Below are positions 8,344 to 16,923 of a stretch of DNA of 64,000 nucleotides, piece by piece; position 1 is the first letter of the stretch; every line of letters begins with the position of its first letter. Source of the stretch: Lachnospiraceae bacterium UBA7086 (GTDB lineage Bacteria > Bacillota > Clostridia > Lachnospirales > Lachnospiraceae); assembly GCA_002492525.1 (NCBI GenBank), contig DKZA01000012.1, positions 46,009 to 110,008 of the forward strand, written 5' to 3'. The translations under genes were made by a program, and so were the position numbers. The notes beneath the pieces were generated by a model. The model saw nothing but the letters and a program-made list of their open reading frames with translations, did no database searches and was not told the origin of the DNA.

Positions 8344-8390
8344 GTGGTTATTTCTTATATATCACTGACGCTGTAATCTCCGTTGCCAAA

Positions 8391-9275
8391 TCAAAGGATA
8401 CCGTACTCTCTCATGGCCTTCTTGAGACGTTCCACATTCTGCGGCTCCATCTGGGACAATGGCATACGCGCCGGCCCTACTTCCTTACCCATCAGATTAA
8501 GCGCCGCCTTTACCGGAATCGGATTCACCTCACAGAACAACGCATCGCACAGGTCAATCGCTCGAAGCTGTTCTCTCGTACTGCCCTCCACATCTCCATC
8601 AAAGAACTTCTGACAGATATCATGGGTCTGTCCTGGCGCTACATTGGACAATACAGAGATTACACCCTTACCGCCAAGAGACAGGATAGGTACGATCTGG
8701 TCGTCATTTCCGGAATACACATCCACTTTACCGTCTGCCAGAGACTGTAATTTCGCGACCTGCGAAATATTGCCGCTGGCTTCCTTGATACCCACAATAT
8801 TTTCCACTTCCGTGCACAGTCTTACCGCTGTCTGCGGCATAATATTGCATCCGGTCCTGCTGGGCACATTATACAGGATAATTGGCAGTTTCACCGAATC
8901 CGCTACCTTTTTATAATGTGCAAACAGACCATTCTGGGTAGCCTTGTTGTAATATGGCGTCACCAAAAGTAATGCATCCGCACCATACTTTTGTGCTTCC
9001 TGCGACAGATAGATCGCCGTCTCCGTACAGTTAGAACCGGTTCCTGCCACTACAGGTATCCTGCCCTTTACCGTCTCCACACAAAACCGGATCAAGTCCA
9101 GATGTTCTTCATGGGTCAGTGTAGAAGACTCCCCTGTGGTTCCACAGACGATAATCGCGTCTGTACCGCCTGCAATCTGCTCTTCTACCAGCTGTGCAAA
9201 CTTCTCATAATGAATACTGCCGTCCTCGTGAAAGGGTGTAACGATCGCGACACCCGCCCCTTTAAAAATTGCCAT
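8391..9275 (-). CDS. dapA: 4-hydroxy-tetrahydrodipicolinate synthase
   Basis: A 294-aa TIM-barrel aldolase condensing pyruvate and aspartate semialdehyde, the first committed step to lysine and diaminopimelate. Key motifs are GTTGESSTLT (substrate hydroxyls), the tyrosine in LPIILYNVPSRTG, and the Schiff-base lysine in VGIKEASG. The long upstream extension of the open frame is not coding: the true start at 9275 (MAIFKGAGVAIVTPF) has GGGAGGAAAG before it, and the sequence upstream is the riboswitch terminator. Confidence 0.97.
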   Translation of the reverse strand: MAIFKGAGVAIVTPFHEDGSIHYEKFAQLVEEQIAGGTDAIIVCGTTGESSTLTHEEHLDLIRFCVETVKGRIPVVAGTGSNCTETAIYLSQEAQKYGADALLLVTPYYNKATQNGLFAHYKKVADSVKLPIILYNVPSRTGCNIMPQTAVRLCTEVENIVGIKEASGNISQVAKLQSLADGKVDVYSGNDDQIVPILSLGGKGVISVLSNVAPGQTHDICQKFFDGDVEGSTREQLRAIDLCDALFCEVNPIPVKAALNLMGKEVGPARMPLSQMEPQNVERLKKAMREYGIL

Positions 9276-9321
9276 ATACTTTCCTCCCGCTATCATGTGG
9301 CTTCCAGGAACGCCCCTGTCT

Positions 9322-9353
9322 AAAAAAAAGACTGACCTCACAGGGCCAGTCTT
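9322..9353 (-). terminator. Riboswitch-controlled terminator before dapA
   Basis: On the minus strand AAGACTG and CAGTCTT form the stem, extended by AGG/CCT, followed by eight T residues. It lies directly after the lysine aptamer and before the dapA ribosome site, the expected expression platform. Confidence 0.85.
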
Positions 9354-9540
9354 CATAATCTGCCATTTCTGGTCTGGATAGCGCCCCATCAAAAGATGAC
9401 AGTCATACAGCTCTTAACTGTATGCCCAAGGCAGAGACAAACAGGTACCTCCCCTTTCGGCGTCTTTTCCTTTCCTGATACTTCCTTTGCGCCTGCCGCA
9501 TCCGCATCTCTACTAATAAAAAACGCAACCTCTATCAAAC
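9323..9540 (-). ncRNA. Lysine riboswitch (L-box) of the dapA-dapB unit
   Basis: The minus-strand leader shows the ordered conserved blocks of the L-box: GATAGAGGTTGCG (5' side of P1), TTAGTAGAG, GACGCCGAAAGGGGAGG, a GGGCAT...TGACTGTCA block, and the closing GGGGCGCTATCC pairing back to the 5' block. A terminator follows at 9322-9353. By established L-box logic, lysine binding stabilises the terminator and shuts off dapA and its downstream genes. Confidence 0.9.
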
Positions 9541-9557
9541 TCTATAATATTGAAATT

Positions 9558-9586
9558 ATCATAGCACTCAGGCTTCTTCCTGTCAA
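9558..9586 (-). promoter_or_regulatory. Promoter of the dapA operon
   Basis: TTGACA (9581-9586) and TATGAT (9558-9563) on the minus strand with a 17-nt spacer, immediately upstream of the L-box 5' end. Confidence 0.85.
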
Positions 9587-9613
9587 TCAAAAGATACCTC
9601 CAAAAGATGTATC
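9587..9613 (-). terminator. Possible terminator after the corrinoid adenosyltransferase gene
   Basis: AGATAC and GTATCT pair in a short stem, followed by TTTTG on the minus strand, overlapping the start of the dapA promoter region. The stem is only 6 bp, so this is weak. Confidence 0.35.
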
Positions 9614-9618
9614 TCTAT

Positions 9619-10119
9619 CTATTCCCAGATCTTAAAATGCATGGTCTCCACTTTCGTCACATTATCCGCCAGCGCGCACACTTCGTCATTTAGAGTAATC
9701 CCCGTCATGATGATTTCCATCTCCTCAGGTTTCCCTGCAAGAAGTGTCTTAAGTTCCTCCACAGTGATAATCCCGTTATCAATCAGGCCCAGCACTTCAT
9801 CCAGAATCAACAAAGAACACTCCCCCGTATTCAATATCTTTCTGGCAAAATTAAGGCCATTACGGATGTTCTGCTTCTCCTCCGTCTTGTGTTCTTCTGA
9901 TAACAGCGAAAAATCTTCCGTGGACTTTTCAAACCGAAATATCTTAATCTCCGGTTCCAATCGTTTTGCAAATTCCGATTCTGTCAGTCCTCTTCCCTTC
10001 AGGAACTGAATAATCACCACATATTCACCCCTGCATGCCGCCTGAACAGCTCTGCCAAGCGCTGCCGGAGATTTTCCATGACCTTCTCCGCTATAGATCT
10101 GAATCATGCCTTTTTCCAT
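9619..10119 (-). CDS. cobO: Cob(I)yrinic acid a,c-diamide adenosyltransferase (CobO/BtuR type)
   Basis: A 166-aa P-loop protein of the CobA/CobO/BtuR family, which transfers the adenosyl group of ATP to cobalt of reduced corrinoids to make adenosylcobamides. The nucleotide-binding loop is YSGEGHGKSPAALG (residues 9-22), and LLILDEVLGLIDNGII is the Walker-B-like segment with the following helix typical of the family. It is shorter than E. coli BtuR (about 196 aa), lacking the N-terminal extension. No other cobalamin gene is nearby, so it may serve corrinoid salvage. It lies downstream of the SSB-like gene on the same strand. Confidence 0.85.
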   Translation of the reverse strand: MEKGMIQIYSGEGHGKSPAALGRAVQAACRGEYVVIIQFLKGRGLTESEFAKRLEPEIKIFRFEKSTEDFSLLSEEHKTEEKQNIRNGLNFARKILNTGECSLLILDEVLGLIDNGIITVEELKTLLAGKPEEMEIIMTGITLNDEVCALADNVTKVETMHFKIWE

Positions 10120-10257
10120 ACAGATACCTCATGTCCGCTTCCTTATAAAACCTATGTTTGCATATCATAGCACAACTGGTCGCTTTGTGCAACTTTTTAT
10201 TTTAAGTCAGACATATAAAAGGAATCCTCCGCGGGATGGAGACATCCCTAAGGCTTC

Positions 10258-10890
10258 TCACTCATCTTCCACCATCTCCAGCTTGCTGACGGAGACTTCG
10301 TAAGCGATCCGCCTCTCCACCTGCTCTTCAGACAATTTCTTCATATATTCACGGCTCTGGATCCTGCCCCAGATGGCACATCGGCTGCCAACCTCGAAGT
10401 TACTGGCAAATCTGGCATTTCTTCCCCAGCAGATACAGGGTATGTAATCCGATTTACCATAGGGTCTGTTAACCGCAAGGAGCAGATCCGCTATCTCTCT
10501 GCCCAGAGGGGTCTTTCTGTAAATCGGCTCCTTACAGATATAACCGTCCAGAAAGATCTGGTTCGTCTTTGTGCCCTCACCGATATCTTCTACAAACTCA
10601 ATCTCTCTTGCAAAAACAGACAGCACCAGCCTGTTTTTTCTCTCTTCATGTCTGTTATAGGAGCGGAACTGCCCTGTGATACATATCTTCATGCCCTTAT
10701 AGTCCTCATTCACATCTATGAGCCGCTCGGACACCATCACCGGTATGATATCAGTTGACTCGCTAAGCCGATCTACGCTGATATCCACCATATAAAAGCC
10801 CTCTCCAAAAATCTCGTGGCTGAAAGAAAAATCGCTCACTATTTCTCCCATGATCGCCACCTGGTTGTTTTCAATTACCTTATCTGTCAT
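10258..10890 (-). CDS. Single-stranded-DNA-binding-like protein with two OB segments
   Basis: A 210-aa protein related to SSB. Residues about 108-200 look like the SSB OB-fold (NQIFLDGYICKEPIYRKTP then PCICWGRNARFASNFEVGSR and a strand-rich end), and residues 8-100 look like a second, diverged OB-fold (NQVAIMGEIVSDFSFSHEI, then MKICITGQFRSYNR). There is no acidic SSB tip like DDDIPF, although the protein ends in acidic EMVEDE. Housekeeping SSB normally has one OB-fold and sits between rpsF and rpsR; this is therefore a paralogue of unknown role. No partner gene identifies its pathway. Confidence 0.65.
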   Translation of the reverse strand: MTDKVIENNQVAIMGEIVSDFSFSHEIFGEGFYMVDISVDRLSESTDIIPVMVSERLIDVNEDYKGMKICITGQFRSYNRHEERKNRLVLSVFAREIEFVEDIGEGTKTNQIFLDGYICKEPIYRKTPLGREIADLLLAVNRPYGKSDYIPCICWGRNARFASNFEVGSRCAIWGRIQSREYMKKLSEEQVERRIAYEVSVSKLEMVEDE

Positions 10891-11206
10891 GTTTTTTCTC
10901 CCTTCTACACTGCATGATCGCAGGAATCCCTTTTAGTATTGTATTATCAATATATCGGATGAAAGAAGAAAATAGAACTGTTAATGGTCGCGTGACAGAG
11001 TTGGTTTTGTTTTATTTTATCACATTTTCCCAGACTCTTGCAAGAAAAAGGAACTAGTGATATAATGTCCAAGTTTAAGGATACTATAATGTTCCAAAAC
11101 ATTACTTTTCACATATTAGGCAAAGGACCGCCTGGGCAGATATATTGGCTTAAGTCTGGAAAGTAACTAAAATATTTACACAAGTTCGAGAAAGGTACGA
11201 TAACAC
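10891..11206 (+). promoter_or_regulatory. Intergenic region with the typA promoter
   Basis: This 316-bp gap between divergent genes holds TTGCAA (11038-11043), a 17-nt spacer and TATAAT (11061-11066) with an upstream TG (extended -10), all oriented to typA. The implied leader is about 135 nt without a recognised riboswitch. A second TATAAT at 11085-11090 lacks a clear -35. No small gene was recognised. Confidence 0.65.
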
Positions 11207-13048
11207 ATGAAACAGACAAGAGAAGATGTCAGAAATATAGCGATCATTGCCCACGTGGATCACGGAAAGACTACCCTAGTGGACGAGTTATTGAAACAAA
11301 GCGGCGTATTCCGGGAAAACCAGGAAGTAGCAGAGCGAGTCATGGACTCTAACGACATCGAGAAAGAACGCGGTATCACGATTCTCTCCAAGAATACCGC
11401 CGTCACCTATAAAGGCGTTAAAATCAATATTATCGACACCCCGGGCCATGCTGATTTCGGCGGAGAGGTGGAACGAGTCCTGAAGATGGTTAACGGCGTC
11501 ATTCTTGTGGTGGACGCTTTTGAGGGCCCCATGCCCCAGACCAAATTCGTATTAAAAAAGGCATTGGAATTGGATCTGTCGGTCATCGTATGTATCAACA
11601 AATGCGACCGGCCGGAAGCCAGACCAATCCAGGTGGTGGATGAAGTCCTGGAACTGTTCATGGATCTGGATGCCAACGACGAACAGCTAGACTGTCCCTT
11701 CGTCTACGCCTCCGCCAAGGCCGGCACAGCCAGCACCCAGCTCACCGTAAAAGGCGGCGACATGACACCGCTCTTTGACACCATCATCGACCATATTCCG
11801 GCACCCCAGGGCGACCCGGATGCCGGCACCCAGGTGCTGATCAGTACCATCGACTATAATGATTACGTGGGCCGCATCGGCGTCGGCAAAGTGGACAACG
11901 GTTCCGTCAAGGTCAATCAGGAAGTGGTCATCGTAAACCACCACGAACCGGAGAAACAAAAGAAAGTAAAAATCAGCAAACTCTATGAATATGACGGCTT
12001 GAATAAAGTAGAAGTCAAGGAAGCAGGCATCGGCTCCATCGTGGCAATCTCCGGCATTACGGATATCCACATCGGAGACACCCTCTGCTCCCCCGAGGAT
12101 CCGAAACCCATTCCGTTCCAGAAGATTTCCGAACCTACCATTGCCATGCACTTTATCGTCAATGATTCTCCTCTGGCCGGCCAGGAAGGCAAATACGTCA
12201 CCAGCCGCCATCTGCGCGACAGACTGTTCAAGGAACTCAACACAGACGTATCCCTGCGGGTGGAAGAGACTGATACCACAGAAGCTTTCAAGGTCTCCGG
12301 CCGCGGCGAGCTGCATTTATCCGTACTGATTGAAAATATGCGCAGAGAAGGATATGAATTTGCCGTCAGCAAAGCGGAAGTATTATATAAAACAGATGAA
12401 AACGGCAAAAAACTGGAACCCATGGAACTGTGTTATGTAGATGTACCGGAAGAGTTCTCCGGTACGGTCATCGAGAAACTGAGCCTGCGCAAAGGGGAAC
12501 TGAAAAACATGGGCATGGCCTCCGGCGGCTACACCCGTCTGGAATTTTCCATTCCCTCCAGAGGACTGATCGGTTATCGGGGAGAGTTCATGACCGACAC
12601 CAAAGGAAACGGTATCATGAACACTATTTTCGACGGTTACGGCCCCTACAAGGGAGATATCCAATACCGCAAACAGGGATCGTTAATCGCCTTTGAGGCA
12701 GGAGAAGCCATCACTTACGGTCTCTTCAACGCCCAGGAACGGGGCACTCTCTTTATCGGTCCCGGCACCAAAGTCTACTCCGGCATGGTTGTAGGACAGA
12801 ATGGCCGCGGGGAAGATATTGAGTTAAATGTGTGTAAGAAGAAACAGCTTACCAACACCCGTTCTTCCAGCGCAGACGAAGCCCTGCGCCTTACCCCGCC
12901 CAAGGTCTTAAGCTTAGAGCAGGCCCTTGAGTTTATTGACACAGACGAGCTGTTAGAAGTAACCCCGGACAGCCTGCGGATCCGTAAGAAGATACTGGAT
13001 CCTACCCTGAGAAAACGGGCGGCGATCTCAGCGGCAGCCAAAAAGTAA
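11207..13048 (+). CDS. typA: Ribosome-associated GTPase TypA/BipA
   Basis: A 613-aa translational GTPase of the EF-G/LepA class that binds the 70S ribosome and supports assembly and stress adaptation. G-motifs are clear: AHVDHGKT (G1), DSNDIEKERGITI (G2), DTPGHADFGGEV (G3), NKCDRP (G4) and YASAKAG (G5). The EF-G-like beta-barrel and alpha/beta domains follow, and the C-terminal TypA-specific domain includes YKGDIQYRKQGSL and the basic end RKRAAISAAAKK. The ribosome site GAAAGGT lies rather far (about 11 nt) from the ATG. It is monocistronic with its own promoter and terminator. Confidence 0.97.
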   Translation: MKQTREDVRNIAIIAHVDHGKTTLVDELLKQSGVFRENQEVAERVMDSNDIEKERGITILSKNTAVTYKGVKINIIDTPGHADFGGEVERVLKMVNGVILVVDAFEGPMPQTKFVLKKALELDLSVIVCINKCDRPEARPIQVVDEVLELFMDLDANDEQLDCPFVYASAKAGTASTQLTVKGGDMTPLFDTIIDHIPAPQGDPDAGTQVLISTIDYNDYVGRIGVGKVDNGSVKVNQEVVIVNHHEPEKQKKVKISKLYEYDGLNKVEVKEAGIGSIVAISGITDIHIGDTLCSPEDPKPIPFQKISEPTIAMHFIVNDSPLAGQEGKYVTSRHLRDRLFKELNTDVSLRVEETDTTEAFKVSGRGELHLSVLIENMRREGYEFAVSKAEVLYKTDENGKKLEPMELCYVDVPEEFSGTVIEKLSLRKGELKNMGMASGGYTRLEFSIPSRGLIGYRGEFMTDTKGNGIMNTIFDGYGPYKGDIQYRKQGSLIAFEAGEAITYGLFNAQERGTLFIGPGTKVYSGMVVGQNGRGEDIELNVCKKKQLTNTRSSSADEALRLTPPKVLSLEQALEFIDTDELLEVTPDSLRIRKKILDPTLRKRAAISAAAKK

Positions 13049-13076
13049 AAATCGAGGGAATTTCTAAATACAAGAA

Positions 13077-13119
13077 AAAACGGCTGATGACTCTGAGAAG
13101 TTTATCAGCCGTTTTGCCA
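13077..13119 (+). terminator. Bidirectional terminator after typA
   Basis: AAAAACGGCTGAT and ATCAGCCGTTTT form a 12-bp stem, with the right arm ending in T residues. It also serves the converging SRPBCC gene. Confidence 0.85.
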
Positions 13120-13506
13120 TAATGCTTTCCTTAAATCTGCCACATACAATTCCTGCTGTTTTTTCAGATAGGCTTTCACAAAAGGCTTCATGATGACCTT
13201 CTTCGCTGTTACTTCTTCGGTAAAGTCAATTTCTGTATTGCCGTCTTTTTCTGCGAAAATGCCTGTCCAATGGCCTTTCATATTACTGTTTTCCATATCA
13301 AATTCCCAACGTTTACAGGGTTCTGTCCTGGTAATCGTAAACGTTGTTGGATACCCTTCTTTGGTATACTCTATGAATTGATTCTCATTTAGGATTTCGA
13401 TTTTACTCAGATCACTGCGCCAGGCATAATCCTTGAGAGAAGTTACCACTTCCCACACTCTTTGCATATCGCTTTGAAAAACCGCTTTTACATTGGAAAC
13501 CGCCAT
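13105..13506 (-). CDS. SRPBCC-fold protein (polyketide cyclase/START-like)
   Basis: A 133-aa protein with the SRPBCC helix-grip layout: an N-terminal strand plus VWEVVTSLKDYAWRSDL, a central beta meander with TFTITRTEPCKRWEFDM, and a long C-terminal helix (KPFVKAYLKKQQELYVADLRKAL). Such proteins bind small hydrophobic ligands; the ligand and pathway are unknown. It heads the accessory island and lies 25 nt downstream of a GNAT gene on the same strand. GAGGATTTTAAG precedes the start. Confidence 0.7.
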   Translation of the reverse strand: MAVSNVKAVFQSDMQRVWEVVTSLKDYAWRSDLSKIEILNENQFIEYTKEGYPTTFTITRTEPCKRWEFDMENSNMKGHWTGIFAEKDGNTEIDFTEEVTAKKVIMKPFVKAYLKKQQELYVADLRKALWQNG

Positions 13507-13531
13507 CTTAAAATCCTCCCTGCATATGTTA

Positions 13532-14086
13532 TCAGTCTGTTAATATTTTGACCATTTTGTATTCATCTCTATAACTGCCATCATCATATTTTACTGCCCG
13601 GATATTTTTGCCGGTTTCTCGAAATTCAAACCGTTCATATAAGCGCTTTGCCCGGTCATTGCCGTCAAGCACCTCTAATTCAACCTGCTCATATTTCATT
13701 TCTTTTGCCAGGGTAAGCGCATACGCCATCATTGCAGAACCAATCCCCATATTCCAATAGGCTTCCTTAAGTGCTATCGCAAAGCCGCATCTATGACAGA
13801 CACGTCTCAGGCTGCCATTCGATGCAATTCCGCAATTGCCTGCAATGACACCCTCCACTTCTGCCACCATCATGATTTCACGAGGATCGTTCCTTTTATT
13901 TTCTAAAAGCTCTTCCTCTGCCTCAACCGTATAGGTAACTTCATCCTCATTTCTAAGAAGAAACGGCGTCTCTGAAGATACCATGCGTAAATAGGCGATC
14001 ATGTCTTCTGCATCTTTTGCCGCAACAGACCGGAGTATGCATATACGGCCATCCTTTAAATTTATTTTCTTCTCTTCAAACAGCAT
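13532..14086 (-). CDS. GNAT N-acetyltransferase
   Basis: A 184-aa single-domain GNAT. The acetyl-CoA loop corresponds to LKEAYWNMGIGSAMMAYAL (motif A, pattern Q/RxxGxG/A), preceded by VIAGNCGIASNG and followed by VELEVLDGNDRAKRLYERFEF, where N, Y and F are family-typical. The start at 14086 is chosen because GGTGGAG precedes it; an upstream in-frame ATG would place that ribosome site inside the gene. Substrate unknown. It is one of at least seven GNAT genes between 13.5 and 33.3 kb. Confidence 0.85.
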   Translation of the reverse strand: MLFEEKKINLKDGRICILRSVAAKDAEDMIAYLRMVSSETPFLLRNEDEVTYTVEAEEELLENKRNDPREIMMVAEVEGVIAGNCGIASNGSLRRVCHRCGFAIALKEAYWNMGIGSAMMAYALTLAKEMKYEQVELEVLDGNDRAKRLYERFEFRETGKNIRAVKYDDGSYRDEYKMVKILTD

Positions 14087-14142
14087 TTCTCCACCCTCTT
14101 TCATTTCGCTTTTATTGCAAAATCATAAAACAGATTGCTGTA

Positions 14143-14655
14143 TCAGTCAATTCCAAATTCTTTGGCATATTTTAGGATTCCATGAATATGGCCTGCCTCT
14201 TCTTTGATTTTATATGCCATAAAATTTTCACTCGATACCGCAAAAGACGGCTTGATACCAAACTGGCCGGCCGGTAAATATCCTGCTTTGGGATAGTATT
14301 TTTCGCTCCCTAACACAATCGAATATTCATAACCTAACCTGTCAGCAATTCTATGCCCTTCTTTGATCAGGGAAATGCCGATTCCCTTTCTTTGATACTC
14401 AGGGAGAACGGATAACGGCGCCAATACCAGAACGGTATCTTCCCCCACCTTCGCTTTCGTAAACATGATGTGTCCTACAATCTTTCCATCTGTTTCCGCA
14501 ACCAAAGACAGATCAGGGATATATGCCTCCCCTTTTCTTAATGCATTTACCAAGTCCTGTTCATTTCCATCAGAGCGCTCGGCACTGTCAAATGCTTCTT
14601 TCACGACAGAATATATGATTTCATAGTCCTTAGGTTCTTCTTTTCTGATAAGCAT
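14143..14655 (-). CDS. GNAT N-acetyltransferase (YhbS-like)
   Basis: A 170-aa GNAT with the acetyl-CoA signature VLPEYQRKGIGISLIKEGH and the YhbS-type C-terminal block IVLGSEKYYPKAGYLPAGQFG. The ATG at 14655 has GGAGGGG upstream. A diverged second copy lies at 27974-28381, but that copy lacks about 32 internal residues and the natural C-terminus. Substrate unknown. It follows a membrane-protein gene by about 40 nt and may be cotranscribed with it. Confidence 0.85.
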   Translation of the reverse strand: MLIRKEEPKDYEIIYSVVKEAFDSAERSDGNEQDLVNALRKGEAYIPDLSLVAETDGKIVGHIMFTKAKVGEDTVLVLAPLSVLPEYQRKGIGISLIKEGHRIADRLGYEYSIVLGSEKYYPKAGYLPAGQFGIKPSFAVSSENFMAYKIKEEAGHIHGILKYAKEFGID

Positions 14656-14695
14656 AATACCCCTCCGCGGCTTCCGATTATCTCTCATGCAAGAA

Positions 14696-15376
14696 TCAGA
14701 ATAATAATTGTAATCCCATAACGATTATCCAGACATATGCACAAGTCTTGGGAATCATTAGTATGCCAATCTTTGGCATTTTCTTACTCAGTAATGTTAC
14801 CGGCAGATAACATCCAAAAGAAAGGATGATAGCTGCTGCCATTCTGGTCATACGATAGCCGTATGTATTACCAGAAATAACATACAGGATGATCACTCCG
14901 ATTCCTGTAACGGCAAATACTGTATTCCTGATAATGGACAATTTCAGATTACCTTCCTCACTGCACCAATTATTCTGCGGCAGGAGGCAAATTACAATTC
15001 TAATAGCTGCCGAAACCCAAATAATGATTTCTAACATAATAGGCGCTTCCATCTCATAGAAAGTAGATTTCCATATATATAGTAAAATGATATAAAATAC
15101 TGTCATTGTAACGGAGGAAATCTGCAGCCCAATTCCAAGCTGCTTCCTGATTTTATCATTGCTTCCTTTCACGGCTCTGATCACACGAGGAACCAGATGA
15201 AACGCATCTCCTCCACAAAGGGTTAATGTCAATATGCCGTAAAGGATAAATAACACATTCCCTTTTGAAAAAGCAAAAAACAAGATTCCCGCAATCAAAT
15301 CAAACGTTAAATAACAGACGTCGAATATTGCTTCCATCAGATCTGGTACACGTGGTTTATAAGTAACTTTTGTCAT
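14696..15376 (-). CDS. Multi-pass membrane protein of unknown function
   Basis: A 226-aa protein with about seven hydrophobic segments (around residues 22-37, 42-56, 83-102, 112-132, 150-165, 175-193, 205-224) and short polar loops. A conserved-looking motif GGDAFHLVPRVIRA follows the second helix. No family was recognised with confidence; it has no transporter or enzyme motif I can name. Its start overlaps the end of the isochorismatase-like gene by 20 bp, so the pair is translationally coupled and possibly functionally linked. Confidence 0.6.
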   Translation of the reverse strand: MTKVTYKPRVPDLMEAIFDVCYLTFDLIAGILFFAFSKGNVLFILYGILTLTLCGGDAFHLVPRVIRAVKGSNDKIRKQLGIGLQISSVTMTVFYIILLYIWKSTFYEMEAPIMLEIIIWVSAAIRIVICLLPQNNWCSEEGNLKLSIIRNTVFAVTGIGVIILYVISGNTYGYRMTRMAAAIILSFGCYLPVTLLSKKMPKIGILMIPKTCAYVWIIVMGLQLLF

Positions 15377-15911
15377 AGTGCTGCCGTCTCCTTTTCATTC
15401 TTGCAAGTGTTTCTTCAAATGAGATACATTCTGCATATCTTCCATTCCACATGAACTCATTATAATATCTATACGTATCTCCGGCTGTCATATACACATT
15501 ATCTATCGTGCTGTTTGTTTTTTCCGGAACAATCATTCTAAATCCATGCTCAAAGCCGCATTTCACAGTTGCATCTATACAGTACTCTGTCTGCAATCCT
15601 ACGATAACAATGGTATCTTCGCCTTTGTCATGTAAATACTCTGACAATCCCGTATCCTTAAACGCACTGTTTACCTTTTTATCAAAAACACGTTCCTCCG
15701 GCATCGGCTGAAATGCTTCATATATTTCATATCCCGGCGTGCCTTTCGTTAATGCCTGTCCCGCCCCGTCATCATGTCTGACATAAATAACTTCTATCAT
15801 ATTCTTACGGGCCTCTTCTATCAGTGTTCTGATCCGAAATACAAATGTCTGAAATTCATATACATCATGATTCGTAATCAGCTTTTGGGTATCAACAACC
15901 AATAATATCAT
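15357..15911 (-). CDS. Isochorismatase-like cysteine hydrolase
   Basis: A 184-aa alpha/beta hydrolase of the isochorismatase/nicotinamidase superfamily. Asp7 in MILLVVDTQK, a lysine around residue 78 (FDKKVNSAF) and Cys114 in GLQTEYCIDAT form the catalytic triad. Members hydrolyse amide or vinyl-ether substrates such as nicotinamide, ureidomalonate or isochorismate; the substrate here is not predictable. A stump of a related gene lies at 31714-31762. It overlaps the following membrane-protein gene. Confidence 0.85.
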   Translation of the reverse strand: MILLVVDTQKLITNHDVYEFQTFVFRIRTLIEEARKNMIEVIYVRHDDGAGQALTKGTPGYEIYEAFQPMPEERVFDKKVNSAFKDTGLSEYLHDKGEDTIVIVGLQTEYCIDATVKCGFEHGFRMIVPEKTNSTIDNVYMTAGDTYRYYNEFMWNGRYAECISFEETLARMKRRRQHYDKSYL

Positions 15912-15978
15912 TCTAAATCTCCATTCCGCAGGTTTTTCAGAAATTCTTTTTCTTATCTAGTGTTATGTAAACTGAAAG

Positions 15979-16650
15979 TTATAATAAATACCCTATAGCG
16001 ATGAAAAGATAACTATACAAGTATTTCCTGTTTAATCTTAAATACATTACACCGCTAAGAACAGAAAATATCATAGTAGAAATTCCGTTCCATATTTCAA
16101 GCCCTACTCCTCTTGATACGAAATGAAACGCTCCCCATGTCACAGCCAGTATAATACCGCCAAAAGGAATCGGGCTTTCTTTTCTCAACAAAGTTTCCAT
16201 CGCTTTTTGCCCATATATTATAATCAGAATAACAAGCATTACTTCAAATATATAGTATAAATACTGCGCGCAAAATTGGAATACGGTTTTACCCTGTGCT
16301 TCTCCGACAATCTTTAATGTATGCCAATCAATGAAAGTCATAATTTTGCAGCCAATGAAACAAGCAAGCGTTACGATCCAACTTTTCGAGGAAATCTTCT
16401 CCCTTTTGCTTCCCCTTTCTGGAAACTGATAATGCTTCCTTGAAAAAGACAGGAGAACACCAATGAAAAACGCCCACATAAAAACCATTATGAAACAATG
16501 AATACTTCTTTGCTGCATTGTATAATTCTGTATATCTGCATGGAGAAATATAACTTCAATGAAAAATATTGACAGATATTCAAGCATAAATGCTCCAAAT
16601 GAAAGTAAACTCAGCCATAAATATTTTGTCCATTTCACTTCTCTGACCAT
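15979..16650 (-). CDS. CPBP/CAAX-protease-like membrane protein
   Basis: A 223-aa membrane protein with about six hydrophobic segments. The C-terminal part has the CPBP arrangement of PIPFGGIILAVTWGAFHF with Trp, Phe and His, but the upstream EExxxR motif of active CAAX-type proteases is not evident. It may therefore be a non-catalytic relative. The start at 16650 is chosen over an upstream ATG because AAGGTGAGGA precedes it. It diverges from a WYL-regulator pseudogene, with a palindromic operator-like site between the two. Confidence 0.55.
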   Translation of the reverse strand: MVREVKWTKYLWLSLLSFGAFMLEYLSIFFIEVIFLHADIQNYTMQQRSIHCFIMVFMWAFFIGVLLSFSRKHYQFPERGSKREKISSKSWIVTLACFIGCKIMTFIDWHTLKIVGEAQGKTVFQFCAQYLYYIFEVMLVILIIIYGQKAMETLLRKESPIPFGGIILAVTWGAFHFVSRGVGLEIWNGISTMIFSVLSGVMYLRLNRKYLYSYLFIAIGYLL

Positions 16651-16792
16651 TATCCTCACCTTATGAAATTCCGATTGTGATTTAATGATTTTTAAGGGAA
16701 ACAAAATCACATAAAACATTATAGCACAAAATATGGGGAAATTGGTAAACTGATTGAGATGCTTTCACAAACAACTAATTGCTTCACTCAGC

Positions 16793-16820
16793 AAACTATG
16801 ACATAATGGTGTCATAGTTT
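16793..16820. promoter_or_regulatory. Palindromic operator-like site (AAACTATGACA-N6-TGTCATAGTTT)
   Basis: A perfect 11-bp inverted repeat separated by 6 nt, located between the divergent CPBP-like gene and the broken WYL regulator. Position and symmetry fit an operator for the WYL-family regulator; a terminator is unlikely because no T-run follows. Confidence 0.6.
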
Positions 16821-16828
16821 ATTTGTTA

Positions 16829-16865
16829 TTATATAAGAAATTCCTTCGCTTATCCGAGGCTGCGA
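16829..16865 (-). repeat. Dispersed short repeat, copy C
   Basis: Reverse complement reads CCTCGGATAAGCGAAGGAA followed by TTTCTTATATAAT, matching copies at 1041-1078 and 2373-2414. Confidence 0.45.
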
Positions 16866-16923
16866 AGCAGTCCTCGCAATCGTGCTTGCTCGATTTGGTA
16901 TACTGGGACAGAAAGGAGAAAGG

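Noticed and set aside
8391..9392. N-terminally extended DapA
   Set aside because: The extra 39 codons lie in the lysine riboswitch terminator; the ribosome site and family start are at 9275.
11687..12664. Long minus-strand open frames inside typA
   Set aside because: They arise from the codon bias of typA; they lack ribosome sites, and typA is intact with all GTPase motifs.
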